A DNA stretch of 64,000 bases from Calliphora vicina (taxonomy: Eukaryota > Arthropoda > Insecta > Diptera > Calliphoridae). Positions 41,458-53,400 of this stretch are shown one piece after another (within the stretch, counting starts at the first letter, position 1; every line of letters begins with the position of its first letter). The notes beneath the pieces are model-generated. The model had not been told where the DNA came from, made no database searches, and saw only the letters and a program-made list of their open reading frames with translations. The translations under genes were made by a program, and so were the position numbers. The DNA is taken from the NCBI RefSeq assembly GCF_958450345.1, contig NC_088780.1, positions 37,967,667 through 38,031,666 of the forward strand, given 5' to 3'.

Positions 41458-42780
41458 AGGCTATAACGTGTTCTTTTCAATTAATGTTGCCCTAAAACCC
41501 CGAAGATATGCTACACGTTTCACCCTCAATTTTATCAAAGGGTTAGAAATCCAGCACTTTTTAAACAGCAAAATGTATAGTTTTACAACATTTAGAAGGT
41601 ACATAAAAGAAAACTGCATAAATGGTAATGATTTTTGTTCTATTGTGATCGTTAAAAATGTAAAACATTATGAGGGTATCGGTAATCTTTAATAAATGGT
41701 ACAAAATATGTCGGCAACATTTTGTGTCAGAAAAGAAAACGCCAGTAAAGATAAAAACCGCGTTCAAAAGAATACCGAATTTTTAAGTTTTATACCCAAT
41801 AGCATTTCATTTTATGAAAGCTTATGTCCTCCTGTACGATTTGTTTGTACATAATTTTGCAATCGGACTAGTAGTTTAGAAGAGACATATTACCACTTTT
41901 CTTCCGATCGAGCCCACTGCGCCGGAATTATTAACATTATTGAGACAGTTGGAGTGTCGTGAATGAGATAATGAAAAAACATAATTAACACTAATAATTT
42001 TAAATTTTTTGTTCCAATTTTGTTATTTTTAGTATACACTTTCTTAATAAATATCTCAAATGTTTGACGTCCTGGATGACAAACCCATTTATGTTTCTCA
42101 TCATGAACAAAAACCTTGTAAACTTGTGTTATTAAAGCTTAACCCCCATATACAATTTTTTAAATTTATCAAAAGTTTATAAAACAAAATGTCCATACAA
42201 AATTTTTTTATGAACCTTTGACAAGTTAAAAAATTTATTACGAATTATGCAACTTTACCTACAACTTTGAAACAAAGTGTTCTCTTAAGTCTCAACAATA
42301 TGTGTCCATTTAACAATCCATATGTGTTACGTATTTCCTCAAAAATCCTCCCCTAACTGTTATAAACTGATTTGCATGTGGTCGAAAGACGTCCGTCCAT
42401 ACACACATACATATACAATACACTTTCGAAAAAGTGATTAAATGTTTGTGACATGTTCTTTTACATATTTTAACATATTTAAACAAAGAACGAAAGTTCA
42501 GGGTCGTCACTATTTGCTAAATGTCTTTAAATTGAATTTAATTTCTGTTTTTTTGAAAATATTATTATAATTAAATTGTGTTCTCTTTAATTTTGAGTAA
42601 CAGGAAAATTTGTGTAAAATATTATAACTTGCGGTATTTGTATTGTAATTAACCCATAAATGTAAATTAGTGTTTAAAAAGTCTATATTTATCATCGAAA
42701 AAATGTCTATTATTTTTTAAATAAATCCACGTTTGTGTGTCTTTGAATTACAATCTTCTACTCAGGCAACCATGTAAAAA
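41458..42780. other. Intronic sequence, nothing recognised
   Basis: AT-rich sequence without clear repeats or ORFs. Confidence 0.45.
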
Positions 42781-42786
42781 TAGAAA

Positions 42787-43296
42787 ATCTTCAATAATTC
42801 TGTCAGACATGCTTGCGAGAAGTTTCCTATTTAAAATCAGCAAAATCGGTCCACAAATGGCTGAGATATGAGGAAAAAACCAGGACAACCTAGATTTTTG
42901 ACCTATATATATCTGGATTACTAAGTCATTAATATAGACAATATGGATATCTAATGATAGATATTTCAAAGACCTTTGCAACGACATATATAAGACCATA
43001 TTAGGTTGGACCTACAATGGGTCAAAATCGGAAAAAATATTTTTTAACCCGATTTTTTTTTTCTCCAAATAAAAAAATTTAAAAAACCAAATTTTTTTTT
43101 TTAAATTAAAAAAAATTTAAAATTAAAAAAAAAATAAAATAACAATTCGAAAAATTTTTATTTCCAAAAAATGAAAAATACAACTTTGGAAAAAAAAATT
43201 TTGTTTACCTAAAAATATTTAAAATTTATATTTTGAAGTATAATTTGGTGAAGGGTATATAAGATTCGGCACAGCCGATTATAGCTCTCTTACTTG
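42787..43296 (-). mobile_element. DINE-1-like partial copy
   Basis: 'ttctgtcagacatgcttgcg', 'cctatatatatctggattac', a homopolymer block and the end 'attcggcacagccgattata' with CTTACTTG. The microsatellite half is missing. Confidence 0.8.
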
Positions 43297-43979
43297 ATTT
43301 ACAGACAGATCATCTCCAAAAATGATTTAGCAAATCTTTGTAAAATACAACTAATGACGGATGTTAAATAATCTCAAACCGTATGGTTATTTATTTTCAC
43401 GTTTTACAGCCATTTTATGATGATTGTGAGTTGCAGAGCAAAAAAAATAAATTTCAATATTTGAACCGTTTTTCCAAATCACGACAATTTTATAAATTTT
43501 TTTTATCAGTATTGTATTCTATTGAAAACGCTAATGTTTACTAAGGTATTGTCTACGATTTTGTTTACCTTTATTCCCCTGTTCAGGTCCATAGGTAGCA
43601 AACCGTTCAAAATTCAATGAAACAATCCACTACAATTTTTTACAAAAATGTATCTAGGATCTCAATAAACAACTTTCTAGAACATATGAACTTCCTAGTA
43701 ATGCTTCTTAACACCGTTTAGGTAGGTCAATATAAGTTAGTAAGAAAAAAACTAAAGGAATTAAGTGTTTTGGGCCATAAACTATTAAATTATTATAAAC
43801 TAAAGCATACTTTTAGGCAGCATTAAAAAAATTATTTAGAATTTTTTATGTTTATTGCGATTTTGATCTTGAAGATGAGGTTTTTTCGATTTAATATGTT
43901 CACAATTGTTCTTTATGACAAGGGCTACAATTTTGCCTCAGAGAGTAAATCAAAATTCCGAACTGTTTTCAGCCTGTTA

Positions 43980-44170
43980 TGAGCCTGAGAAAATGATCAC
44001 TTTTTTGCGGAAAAAAACTAACCACTAACAATGCCGATCGTTCTGCACTCCCAGTTGAGTTTTCTACATCCGAAACGATTAAAAAAATACACGATATGGT
44101 GTTGGCCGATCGGAAATTGAAATTGCAAGAGATTGTGGAAGCCATAGGCATATCGCAATGGTTTTAATTT
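43980..44170 (+). pseudogene. irritans-type mariner fragment
   Basis: The plus strand encodes SALPVEFSTSETIKKIHDMV, then KLQEIVEAIGISQW: the linker and start of the second helix-turn-helix of an irritans-type transposase. No termini. Confidence 0.75.
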
Positions 44171-44191
44171 TAACCCTCCGTTACTCGCAAA

Positions 44192-44330
44192 TAGAGTGTC
44201 CAAAAAACCGGTTTTCGGTTTAACCGAATAAGTGTGTTTTTGAAAAAACCGGTTTCGATTATCAATCTATTTTAAAGAAATTATAAAATATTCTCTAAAA
44301 TTTTATTTTTTCTCATTAGAGGGTTAAACA
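44192..44330 (+). repeat. CCGGTT-rich transposon-like end, left
   Basis: TAGAGTGTCCAAAAAACCGG followed by 'ttcggtttaaccgaataag'. The opposite end (TTTTGGATACTCTA) lies at 46052-46065, so the two could bound one 1.9 kb hAT-like element. I see no matching 8-base duplication. Confidence 0.45.
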
Positions 44331-45549
44331 TACACTCTACAATGTCTACAAAAATGAAATGATTGTCGACTATGCTACAGCCTTCCCAATTTATGAGACA
44401 TAAAAGAAATGTATGTATAGTTGTATACTACCTAAATGTATGCAAATGTTGTTATTATTCATCACCATCAAAGAAATTGACATGAACTGAAGGAAGGCAT
44501 GACTATATTTTCGTTTTGTTTATCAATTAATTTCAAATTTTTAAGTCATCACATTAAAAATAAATAAAATTACATGCAGCACACAGCTAAGATATGAAGA
44601 GCACAAGCTAGAAACATAGAAGCAAAGAGCAATAAAATAAAACAAAGGAAAAATATATAAAAAGAGAACAGGATTAAATAGACAACATACAGACATACTT
44701 GCATTTACATATCCATATGTATAACGGTGGGTTTAGACAGCAAACAATAACAAACTATGACGTCATTAAATGATGTGGGTGCAAAAACTACAATAAACAT
44801 GTTTGTTGGTGAACAAACAAATGTTTATGAATGAGAGATCGCAACATACCTATGCTGTTGATAAAGAGTACAGTGGTGGAGGGGGGAGGTATGTTGTTAA
44901 AAATCCAAAACAGAGATATTCAATAAATTGATTTTTTAAGAACATGCAGTTGTTGTTTGTTGACGTTTGATGAACTACTCAAATGATTGTTGTTACTTCT
45001 GTTCTTTGCCCTCTAATGCTGTACAACCAAAAAGACTAATGACCTTTTAAACTCTTTTGTAAACCAAAATATAACGAGAAAAAAATATAAACTCTTTTCT
45101 TCCGCTCTATTTTATTTATTTTTCCCAGATTATACAATCAAACCATCTAAAGACTACTTAAATCCTTTACATGTATTTTTATTTTTATAAAATAGAAAAA
45201 AAAACAAAACTATTTCTATGTATTCGTTTTATATTATTCTTCTTTTTGTACGTATTTAATATTGTATAGTTGTAGTTTATTTAATCGGAAATGCAGTTAA
45301 GGAATGCACGCTGACGATGGTGTATAAATGTAGTTTTAGTTCTATAATGCGAGACGAGTGTATGTTCCGCTTATACAGTTACAGTTCAAATAAGAGCAAT
45401 TTGAAATTTGTTATAAATTACAAATGCTTACCACATGAGCTTCCAATTAAAAATACCAATATTTGAATATTTTTGATTCCTACTTTTAAATTAAAAATTA
45501 AAAAACAATTTTCATAGTGCTTGTTGTTTCGATCCTTTTTCACTTCGTA
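44331..45549. other. Sequence between CCGGTT-rich blocks
   Basis: Nothing recognised as coding. AT-rich, partly A-rich (44560-44660), with a G-rich run at 44876-44890. Confidence 0.4.
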
Positions 45550-46065
45550 TAGTACACACTTCGGTTTAACCGAAAATTTGTGTTTTTGAAAAAGCCGGTT
45601 TTGATTATTGTCTTTTAAAAAAACGGTTAAACGGTTTCGGTTTTTGTCTTCAAAAAAAAACGGTTAACCGGTTTATATTAAATTTTTATTTAATATGAAA
45701 AGCTCTCCTTCAATTTATTTTTATTTGTGGACGCTAATAGGAAATGTGTTAAGAATTGTGTTCTAAATCTTCGAAAATTTAGAAATTTTGAGTTCTTAAG
45801 GCTCTATCTTTATGCAATTATTTTATATATTTTGCGAAATATTGTCAAATGCTATAATTTTCTATAAAATAAATCAATATTTTTAAAAATGGTAGCAAAG
45901 TTTTTTATAAATATTTTTGAATGAGCTTTAGAAAATATATTTCATTAAAACCGGTTAACCGTCTTACAAAAACCGGTTTGTCATAAAACCGAAAAGTTAA
46001 AAAAACTGAAACCGGTTGAGTTTGCAAAGATGAAAAAACCGGTTGACCGGTTTTGGATACTCTAT
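45550..46065 (+). repeat. CCGGTT-rich transposon-like block, right
   Basis: A second 'cggtttaaccgaaaa' start at about 45563, repeated 'acggttaaccggttt'-like palindromes, then '...gttgaccggttttggatactcta'. Palindromic CCGGTT/AACCGG words fill both ends. No ORF of note. Confidence 0.5.
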
Positions 46066-46554
46066 AAGAACGACAATTTACTTGTCCAAATCAAGAAATT
46101 ACGCGACCGGAACATTTTTCATGCAACAACTGTATTGTTTTTCCGGATGTGTGGCTTGTGGTGCCGCATTGTTGAAACCAAAACTCACTAATTCAACAGA
46201 GCCTCTACATCAAAGATGATTTTGTTGAAAAATGCATTGTTTTCCTTTAGTTTCTCTAAAAGCAAATTCACAAACGATCCATGCATTCAAAGCGCTCCAT
46301 GGTTAAAATGTGATAAGTTTGTACTAAATAAATGTTAAAGGATGACCGCTCAATTCCTGACATTTCATCATTTGACAGCAAATTTACAAAAAATCGTCTT
46401 CTTATTGTACAATAGTTTATTAAGCCCAATGCAACAAAATATTGACACCTTTTGATGCGGAAAAAATAATTTATGTGGCAATGAGTTTGGGTAAATTTGT
46501 GTCATAATTTTGGTTAATATTGTTCCGGAGCATTTTTAAAAAAAAAACGAACCC

Positions 46555-46665
46555 AAACTGCGAAGCGTTTTGCTTGTCTGCAGAAACACCCTGTGTCTCT
46601 GGCAGGAATCGAACCTGCAACCCAGCACACTATCGTCTAGCCTATCAGGGCTCCCTTTTCCACGA
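46555..46665 (-). ncRNA. tRNA-derived SINE fragment
   Basis: The minus strand has a perfect T-arm (GCAGG-TTCGATT-CCTGC) containing a B box GGTTCGATTCC, preceded by an A-box-like TAGGCTAGACG. The distance between boxes is too short for an anticodon arm and the acceptor stem does not pair, so it is not a functional tRNA. A polymerase III SINE remnant is the likely origin. Confidence 0.55.
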
Positions 46666-46680
46666 CAATCCGCTATATAA

Positions 46681-47130
46681 ATGTTGGCATATAGATTTAT
46701 TAAACAGGACTTATATGGATTATTGAGACTATTGGCTGTCCTTCAGGTGGGATGTTACCGTTTTTTGTGGATTCTGGTCATTGATGAACTTCAGAAAAAA
46801 CTAAATAACCTAGGATTCCTTACATATGATTACGAAGACGAGCTGGTCTTATCTTGCTCTGAATGTAACATCTAATTAGAGCGGGGAAGTGTTCTAAATT
46901 AACCCGAGCAAAACTGTTCTTGTTCCAATGACCTGACCTATGTTTCTGAGGCGACTTTGAATGGCTCAACACTTGAGTTCGCGAATTAGAATTTTCATAT
47001 GTCCATCACCACCAACAAGAACCTTAGGGTAATTTATGCCTATCAGCATAAGAATGACGGGGTTGAAATCAAGTAATCAAAACGATAGATATGTCGTCTT
47101 TGTATACATAGTGAACTTAAGTGGATCGAG
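46681..47130 (+). pseudogene. R1-like non-LTR RT fragment
   Basis: LWILVIDELQKKLNNLGF, then YDYEDELVLSC where the catalytic YADD box is expected (two changes), followed in another frame by LNPSKTVLVPMT, the RT segment after the active site. It is continued, after a mariner insertion, by RNase H at about 48070-48330. Confidence 0.72.
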
Positions 47131-47248
47131 TTAATGCGAGGACTCTGATTCATAATTTATACCGCCACATTTATGTTTCTATTAATTACGCTCTAGAAGC
47201 TATACTACATATTTCTGCTTTGCATATGTATGAAGGAAACACAGGTTT

Positions 47249-47851
47249 TTGGATAAAAAAATATTTTATTTTTCAACATAGTCTCCTTTGAAAAACTATG
47301 AGCTCTTCAAAATAGATATTTTTTGTGAAATAATTCCATCGTTGGAGTCAAATCTCTTTCCGCCCATACATTTCTTCATGTTTGGAAACAAGAAAAGTCA
47401 CTCGGGACTAAATTCGGCGAATAGGGTGGAAGTGGGAGCAATTCGTAGCCTAATTAATTCTTTCCATGGGAAAGACCCGATTGTGAGCAAACGCGGCAGC
47501 CATCTTGCGGAAAGCTTTCTAATATCCATATGGTCATTAAAAATTGAAACCTCTGAGCCATATGAGATGCCAATGGCTTCCACAATCTTTCGCACTATCA
47601 ATCTCCATTAAAATTGATGATGCAGAGTTCCCATAGTATTAAAGCTTAATGAGCAGACGAAATTCACTTATTTCCAACTTCTCCTCAAGTCAGGAGATAG
47701 TCTGCTAAGAATAGCTGTCAAACTAAATGACGCAGCGTGTTTAAATTTTGACAGGAGTCAACTGACAAATGCCTGTTGACAATAGCAGTATTGCCCTTTC
47801 AGTTAAGAGGCAGGAAATTCATAAAGTCGCTGACTTATTGACCCACTCTCG
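47249..47851 (-). mobile_element. irritans-type mariner, left-truncated
   Basis: The minus strand encodes VEAIGISYGSEVSIFNDHMD, then IRKLSARWLPRLLTIG. The right end '...ttattgacccactctcg' resembles the GGGTGGGTCAA terminus of the 11029 copy; the left terminus is missing. It lies within the R1-like remnant. Confidence 0.75.
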
Positions 47852-48069
47852 TTATTGCGAATTCTCCAGATTATAAGCGTATCGGACTATATGTTACCGT
47901 ATCTGCTGTTGCACCGAAAGGGATGAATGATCAGCTTTGGTTCGCCGATGATTTCAAATATGTCAATAGAGACATCGGTACATGCCAAGGTTGAACATTT
48001 TAAGGCTTGGCGAGATTTACTCCAGCAACATTTTTATGAGCGATCCGGCCCATTTTTATCTCAAGTGGG

Positions 48070-48340
48070 ACAATGTTATGACATTTTTCTGGGTACCTTA
48101 TCATAAGGACTATGCTGGGAACGAATAGGCCGATTGTTTGGAAAACTTGGCTTCCATAAAACCAGAACCTTTCCTTGGCATCTCACGATGTTATGGTTTG
48201 TATCAAAATTCGATAGCTAAAGAGGTGACTAACTTGGATCAGACAGTCGAAATGTCCTGTACAGGGGTAGATCAAAGAAACTACTCTAAGGAGCGATCTT
48301 ATAATACTTTCGCAACTATTTAAGGAAATTGCGGTCTTAT
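48070..48340 (+). pseudogene. R1/jockey-type RNase H fragment
   Basis: The plus strand gives VPYHKDYAGNE, a stop, then ADCLENLASIKPEPFLGISR, corresponding to the VPGHSGIxGNExAD motif of non-LTR RNase H, then KEVTNLDQTVEMSCTG. It is degenerate (H-S-G changed to H-K-D). The ORF 48138-48323 is part of it. Confidence 0.7.
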
Positions 48341-49374
48341 ATATCATGGTGTTGTGCAAAGTTAAGAAGCTCAGAAGGGCTTTAATAGAGCCGGTGGATA
48401 TTTTTAATATCTCAACAAACAGAACAGTCTGGTCGTGTTGTGGATAAGTTAAGAGCTGTAATATCGTATGTTCAAAGTCAGCAAGACGAGGATTATCTAT
48501 CTAAACGCGTCTCGTAGTATTCATATCCAAACTTTCTCAAACTTGAAACTCGCTTAGATTTTTTGTAATGTATCAACATATCGGGTCATAGCTGAAATTA
48601 CATTTACTTTAGAATGTCACAATGCTTCAGATATTTGATAATATTTATATTAGAGAGCATTGATATTGTTTCACAGTATTCAGAATTAAGAACAATCTCC
48701 ACTATTATTTTACGCCCAACTGTGCATTTTTAAGCTATTTGTATTTGTTTTGACACTATTTATATGGAGGAAAATAATAACGTGTTCTTTATATTACGTG
48801 ACGTTATATCGTTTCTCATAAAAATGTAAATGAGTGCAAGTAAGTGTAGAATTTGTAAATGCAACTCGTACAACAAAAAGCAGCAAGACATAGCAGCAGT
48901 AACAGAAACATACTCATATGCACACGGTTCATTCCTCAATTCAAGTTCAAAAGTCGTTGATATTTGTAGTTCATTTTGAACGCCACCAACGAAGGCGAAA
49001 ATTTATTCCTAAAAAAAAAAACAGAAAAAAAAAGCAAATACAATCATTGTTTGCCTTTTTCTTTTTATAGTTTTTGCACTGTGTACATGTGGCAGCAGGG
49101 TATGTTTATTGCTCCTGCTCAAGGTCTAGCGATTTAATGTAAATGATAGTAACAAGTATTAGTATTTAATAGAAACAATAGGGGGAATGTTTACCAAGGA
49201 ATTAACATGGATTAGTAACCACAAAAGCCGTTTCTAGGATTTGTAAATACCTTTTTATTGTCGGATGATGGGGCATAACAGTATTGGGTAACAAATTAGA
49301 AAGGGGGAATGTCATATCCCTACCGCATACACATTATACCATACACCTTGATACTGTTGCTGTTAAGATTGCAG
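48341..49374. other. Nothing firmly recognised
   Basis: Probably a further degraded non-LTR tail to about 48600, then AT-rich sequence with A runs (49008-49040). Confidence 0.4.
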
Positions 49375-49633
49375 GGGGGTTACTCTCTATTGCGATGCGA
49401 AAGAAAAATTGTACAATTGGTACCCTTTATTGCGTTTTCGCATCGCACAAAAAATTAGTTTAAAATGTTTTTATTTACAAGTTTTGACATTTTATTTTGT
49501 CATTCTTCGCTATTGTTTATTTTGTGGTGTCAGTATTGCTTCTTTTTGCGAAAGCGTTTGCGTAGACGATACAGAGTACAAAATTGTATTCTAAACGCAT
49601 TTACCTTTCGCATCGCAATAGAGAGTAACGCCC
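49375..49633. mobile_element. MITE, 259 bases, CAG duplication
   Basis: The left end GGGGGTTACTCTCTATTGCG and the right end are inverted, with about 28 of 29 bases matching through 'gatgcgaaag'. CAG stands on both sides (49372-49374, 49634-49636). The interior has a second pair of 'gcgttttcgcat'-like words. The overlapping ORFs (49409-49719) are incidental. Confidence 0.72.
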
Positions 49634-49779
49634 CAGAGAAAATACAACCAAACATCCATATTGGAAATATTCGGTTTGACGTTATTGATGATATTTCCTA
49701 TATCCATAAAGGCAACTAATGTGTATTCCTTATAATTCAGGGATCTTTATATAAGGCTAATTCATAAAAAATAGGCCCT

Positions 49780-50332
49780 ATGTCGTATTATAGATCATTT
49801 GACAGGCATAAAATGTTGATGAATTTTCTGATAATACTGAACCTCTCCAGAGAACTATATGATCATGATATTTAGGATCGGCTCATCAGGTCTCAGATAT
49901 CTGCGTCTTGGTACAAGAATTGGTCGAGTTCATTGTCAGCCCTATTTTCATATAACGAGAAACGCAGTATACAACTCCTGAATAGGAACCGGAAAGTCAT
50001 TTCGAGACTAATAGCAGTGGTAACGTGTCACAGGACGATCGGCAAGTAGACTCAGACTTTCACTCAACAGTTAGAAACAGTTTTACATCTCCTCTGTGAA
50101 AGCTCCACTATTAATTTATTTAGATACGGATTCGTGATCATGCATTGTGTGATCTAATAGGATATATAAATGCGACTGGTTGGATCTATCACTCCTTTTC
50201 TACTTGATTGCTTGTTTGCAATGAGCTACTAGGTAAACCAAAACCACCAGCACTCCTTTATCTCACAATTTAAAAAGATCAAGAGCCGGCTGTATCCTTT
50301 CCGATGACGTGCCGTTGTCAAACTCTGACAGT
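49780..50332 (+). pseudogene. Non-LTR C-terminal remnant (copy of 55720-56530)
   Basis: It shares 'agagaactatatgatc', 'tcaggtctcaga', 'tctgcgtcttggtacaag', 'ataaatgcgactggttgg' and 'tttccgatgacg' with 55720-56530. Frames there show VLTSHLAIGKLTQT...CRSC, which fits the domain after RNase H in R1-like elements. No intact frame. The satellite array starts within its last word (gacagtgtttc). Confidence 0.55.
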
Positions 50333-53300
50333 GTTTCCTTATACTCAGACTACCGTCTTATACTCAGACTACCGTGTTATACTCAGACTACCACCTTATA
50401 CTCAAACTACCGTCTTATACTGAGACTACCGTCTTATACTCACACTACCGTTTTATACTCAGACTACCGTCTTATACTCAGAATACCGTCTTATAATCAG
50501 ACTACCGTCTTAAACTCAGACTACCGTCTTAAACTCAGACTACCGTCTTAAACTCAGACTACCGTCTTATACTCAAACTACCGTTTTATACTCAGACTAC
50601 CGTCTTAAACTCAGACTACCGTCTTAAACTCAGACTACCGTCTTATACTCAGACTACCGTCTTATACTCAGACTACCGTCTTATAATCAGTCTACCGTCT
50701 TAAACTCAGACTACCGTCTTATAATCAGTCTACCGTCTTAAACTCAGACTACCGTCTTAAACTCAGACTACCGTCTTAAACTCAGACTACCGTCTTATAC
50801 TCAAACTACCGTTTTATACTCCGACTATCGTTTTATACTCCGACTACCGTCTTAAACTCAGACTACCGTCTTAAACTCAGACTACCGTCTTAAACTCAGA
50901 CTACCGTCTTATACTCAGACTACCGTCTTATACTCAGACTACCGTCTTATACTCAGACTACCGTTTATACTCAGACTACCGTTTATACTCAGACTACAGT
51001 CTTATACTTAGACCATCGTCTTAAACACAGACTACCGTGTTATACTCAGACTACCGTCTTATACTCAGACTACAGTCTTATACTTAGACCATCGTCTTAA
51101 ACACAGACTACCGTGTTATACTCAGACTACCGTCTTATACTCAGACTACCGTCTTATACTCAGACTACCGTCTTATACTCAGACTACCGTCTTATACTCA
51201 GAATACCGTCTTTTACTCAGACTACCGTCTTATACTCAGACTACCGTCTTATAATCAGACTACCGTCTTATACTGAGACTACCGTTTTATACTCAGACTA
51301 CCGTCTTATAATCAGACTACTGTCTTAAACTCAGACTACCGTCTTAAACTCAGACTACCTTCTTAAACTCAGACTACCGTCTTAAACTCAGACTACCGTC
51401 TTATACTCAGACTACCGTCTTATACACAGACTACCGTCTTATACACAGACTACCGTCTTATACTCACACTACCGTCTTATACTCAAACTACCGTCTTATA
51501 CTCGGACTACCGTCTTATACTCGGACTACCGTCTTATACTCAGACTACTGTCTTATACTCAGACTAGCGTTTATACTCAGACTACCGTACTCAGGCTACC
51601 GTCTTATAATCAGACCACCGTACTCAGGCTACCGTCTTATAATCAGACCACCGTACTCAGGCTACCGTTTTATACTCAGACTACCGTCTTATAATCAGAC
51701 CACCGTACTCAGGCTACCGTTTTATACTCAGACTACAGTCTTATACTCGGACTACCGTCTTATACTCACACTATCGTCTTATAATCAGACTACTGTCTTA
51801 AACTCAGACTACCGTCTTAAACTCAGACTACCTTCTTAAACTCAGACTACCGTCTTAAACTCAGACTACCGTCTTATACTCAGACTACCGTTTATACTCA
51901 GACTACCGTTTATACTCAGACTACCGTATTATACTCTGACTACAGTCTTATACTCTGACTACAGTCTTATACTCTGACTATAGTCTTATACTCAGACTAC
52001 CATCGTATACTCAGATTACAGTCTTATACTTAGACCATCATCTTAAACTCAGACTACCGTCTTATACTCAGACTACCGTTTTATACTCCGACTATCGTTT
52101 TATACTCCGACTACCGTCTTAAACTCAGACTACCGTCTTAAACTCAGACTACCGTCTTAAACTCAGACTACCGTCTTATACTCAGACTACCGTCTTATAC
52201 TCAGACTACCGTCTTATACTCAGACTACCGTTTATACTCAGACTACCGTTTATACTCAGACTACAGTCTTATACTTAGACCATCGTCTTAAACACAGACT
52301 ACCGTGTTATACTCAGACTACCGTCTTATACTCAGACTACAGTCTTATACTTAGACCATCGTCTTAAACACAGACTACCGTGTTATACTCAGACTACCGT
52401 CTTATACTCAGACTACCGTCTTATACTCAGACTACCGTCTTATACTCAGACTACCGTCTTATACTCAGAATACCGTCTTTTACTCAGACTACCGTCTTAT
52501 ACTCAGACTACCGTCTTATAATCAGACTACCGTCTTATACTGAGACTACCGTTTTATACTCAGACTACCGTCTTATAATCAGACTACTGTCTTAAACTCA
52601 GACTACCGTCTTAAACTCAGACTACCTTCTTAAACTCAGACTACCGTCTTAAACTCAGACTACCGTCTTATACTCAGACTACCGTCTTATACACAGACTA
52701 CCGTCTTATACACAGACTACCGTCTTATACTCACACTACCGTCTTATACTCAAACTACCGTCTTATACTCGGACTACCGTCTTATACTCGGACTACCGTC
52801 TTATACTCAGACTACTGTCTTATACTCAGACTAGCGTTTATACTCAGACTACCGTACTCAGGCTACCGTCTTATAATCAGACCACCGTACTCAGGCTACC
52901 GTCTTATAATCAGACCACCGTACTCAGGCTACCGTTTTATACTCAGACTACCGTCTTATAATCAGACCACCGTACTCAGGCTACCGTTTTATACTCAGAC
53001 TACAGTCTTATACTCGGACTACCGTCTTATACTCACACTATCGTCTTATAATCAGACTACTGTCTTAAACTCAGACTACCGTCTTAAACTCAGACTACCT
53101 TCTTAAACTCAGACTACCGTCTTAAACTCAGACTACCGTCTTATACTCAGACTACCGTTTATACTCAGACTACCGTTTATACTCAGACTACCGTATTATA
53201 CTCTGACTACAGTCTTATACTCTGACTACAGTCTTATACTCTGACTATAGTCTTATACTCAGACTACCATCGTATACTCAGATTACAGTCTTATACTTAG

Positions 53301-53400
53301 ACCATCATCTTAAACTCAGACTACCGTCTTATACTCAGACTACCGTTTTATACTCAGAATACCGTCTTATACTCAGACTACCGTCTAATACTCAGACTAT
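50333..53400 (+). repeat. Satellite array, 19-base unit (about 3.07 kb)
   Basis: The unit is about 'actcagactaccgtcttat' with many one-base variants (cttaaact, gtttat, cttataatc, actacagt). About 160 units. ORFs such as 51113-51328 (YSDYRLILRLPSYTQTT repeats) are translations of the satellite and are not genes. Confidence 0.95.
50811..53344 (+). repeat. Higher-order repeat: two copies of a 1267-base block
   Basis: The variant order in 50811-52077 is repeated at 52078-53344. For example 'actccgactatcg' at 50819 and 52086, and 'cttagaccatcatctt' at 52028 and 53295, keep the 1267-base offset. The two copies look nearly identical, so the duplication is recent relative to divergence between units. 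Confidence 0.9.

Noticed and set aside
45340..45400. Alternative promoter in intron 5
   Set aside because: A TCAGTT-like initiator and a GAGACGAGTG-like downstream word were noted, but these are too weak to claim without transcript data.
46555..46665. Functional tRNA gene on the minus strand
   Set aside because: T-arm is good, but no anticodon arm fits and the acceptor stem does not pair.
50309..52595. ORFs with YSDYRLILRLPSYTQTT repeats
   Set aside because: Satellite translation. The 1267-base block simply duplicates the same open frame.
50333..53400. CRISPR array
   Set aside because: Units are contiguous 19-base repeats without unique spacers, in eukaryotic DNA.
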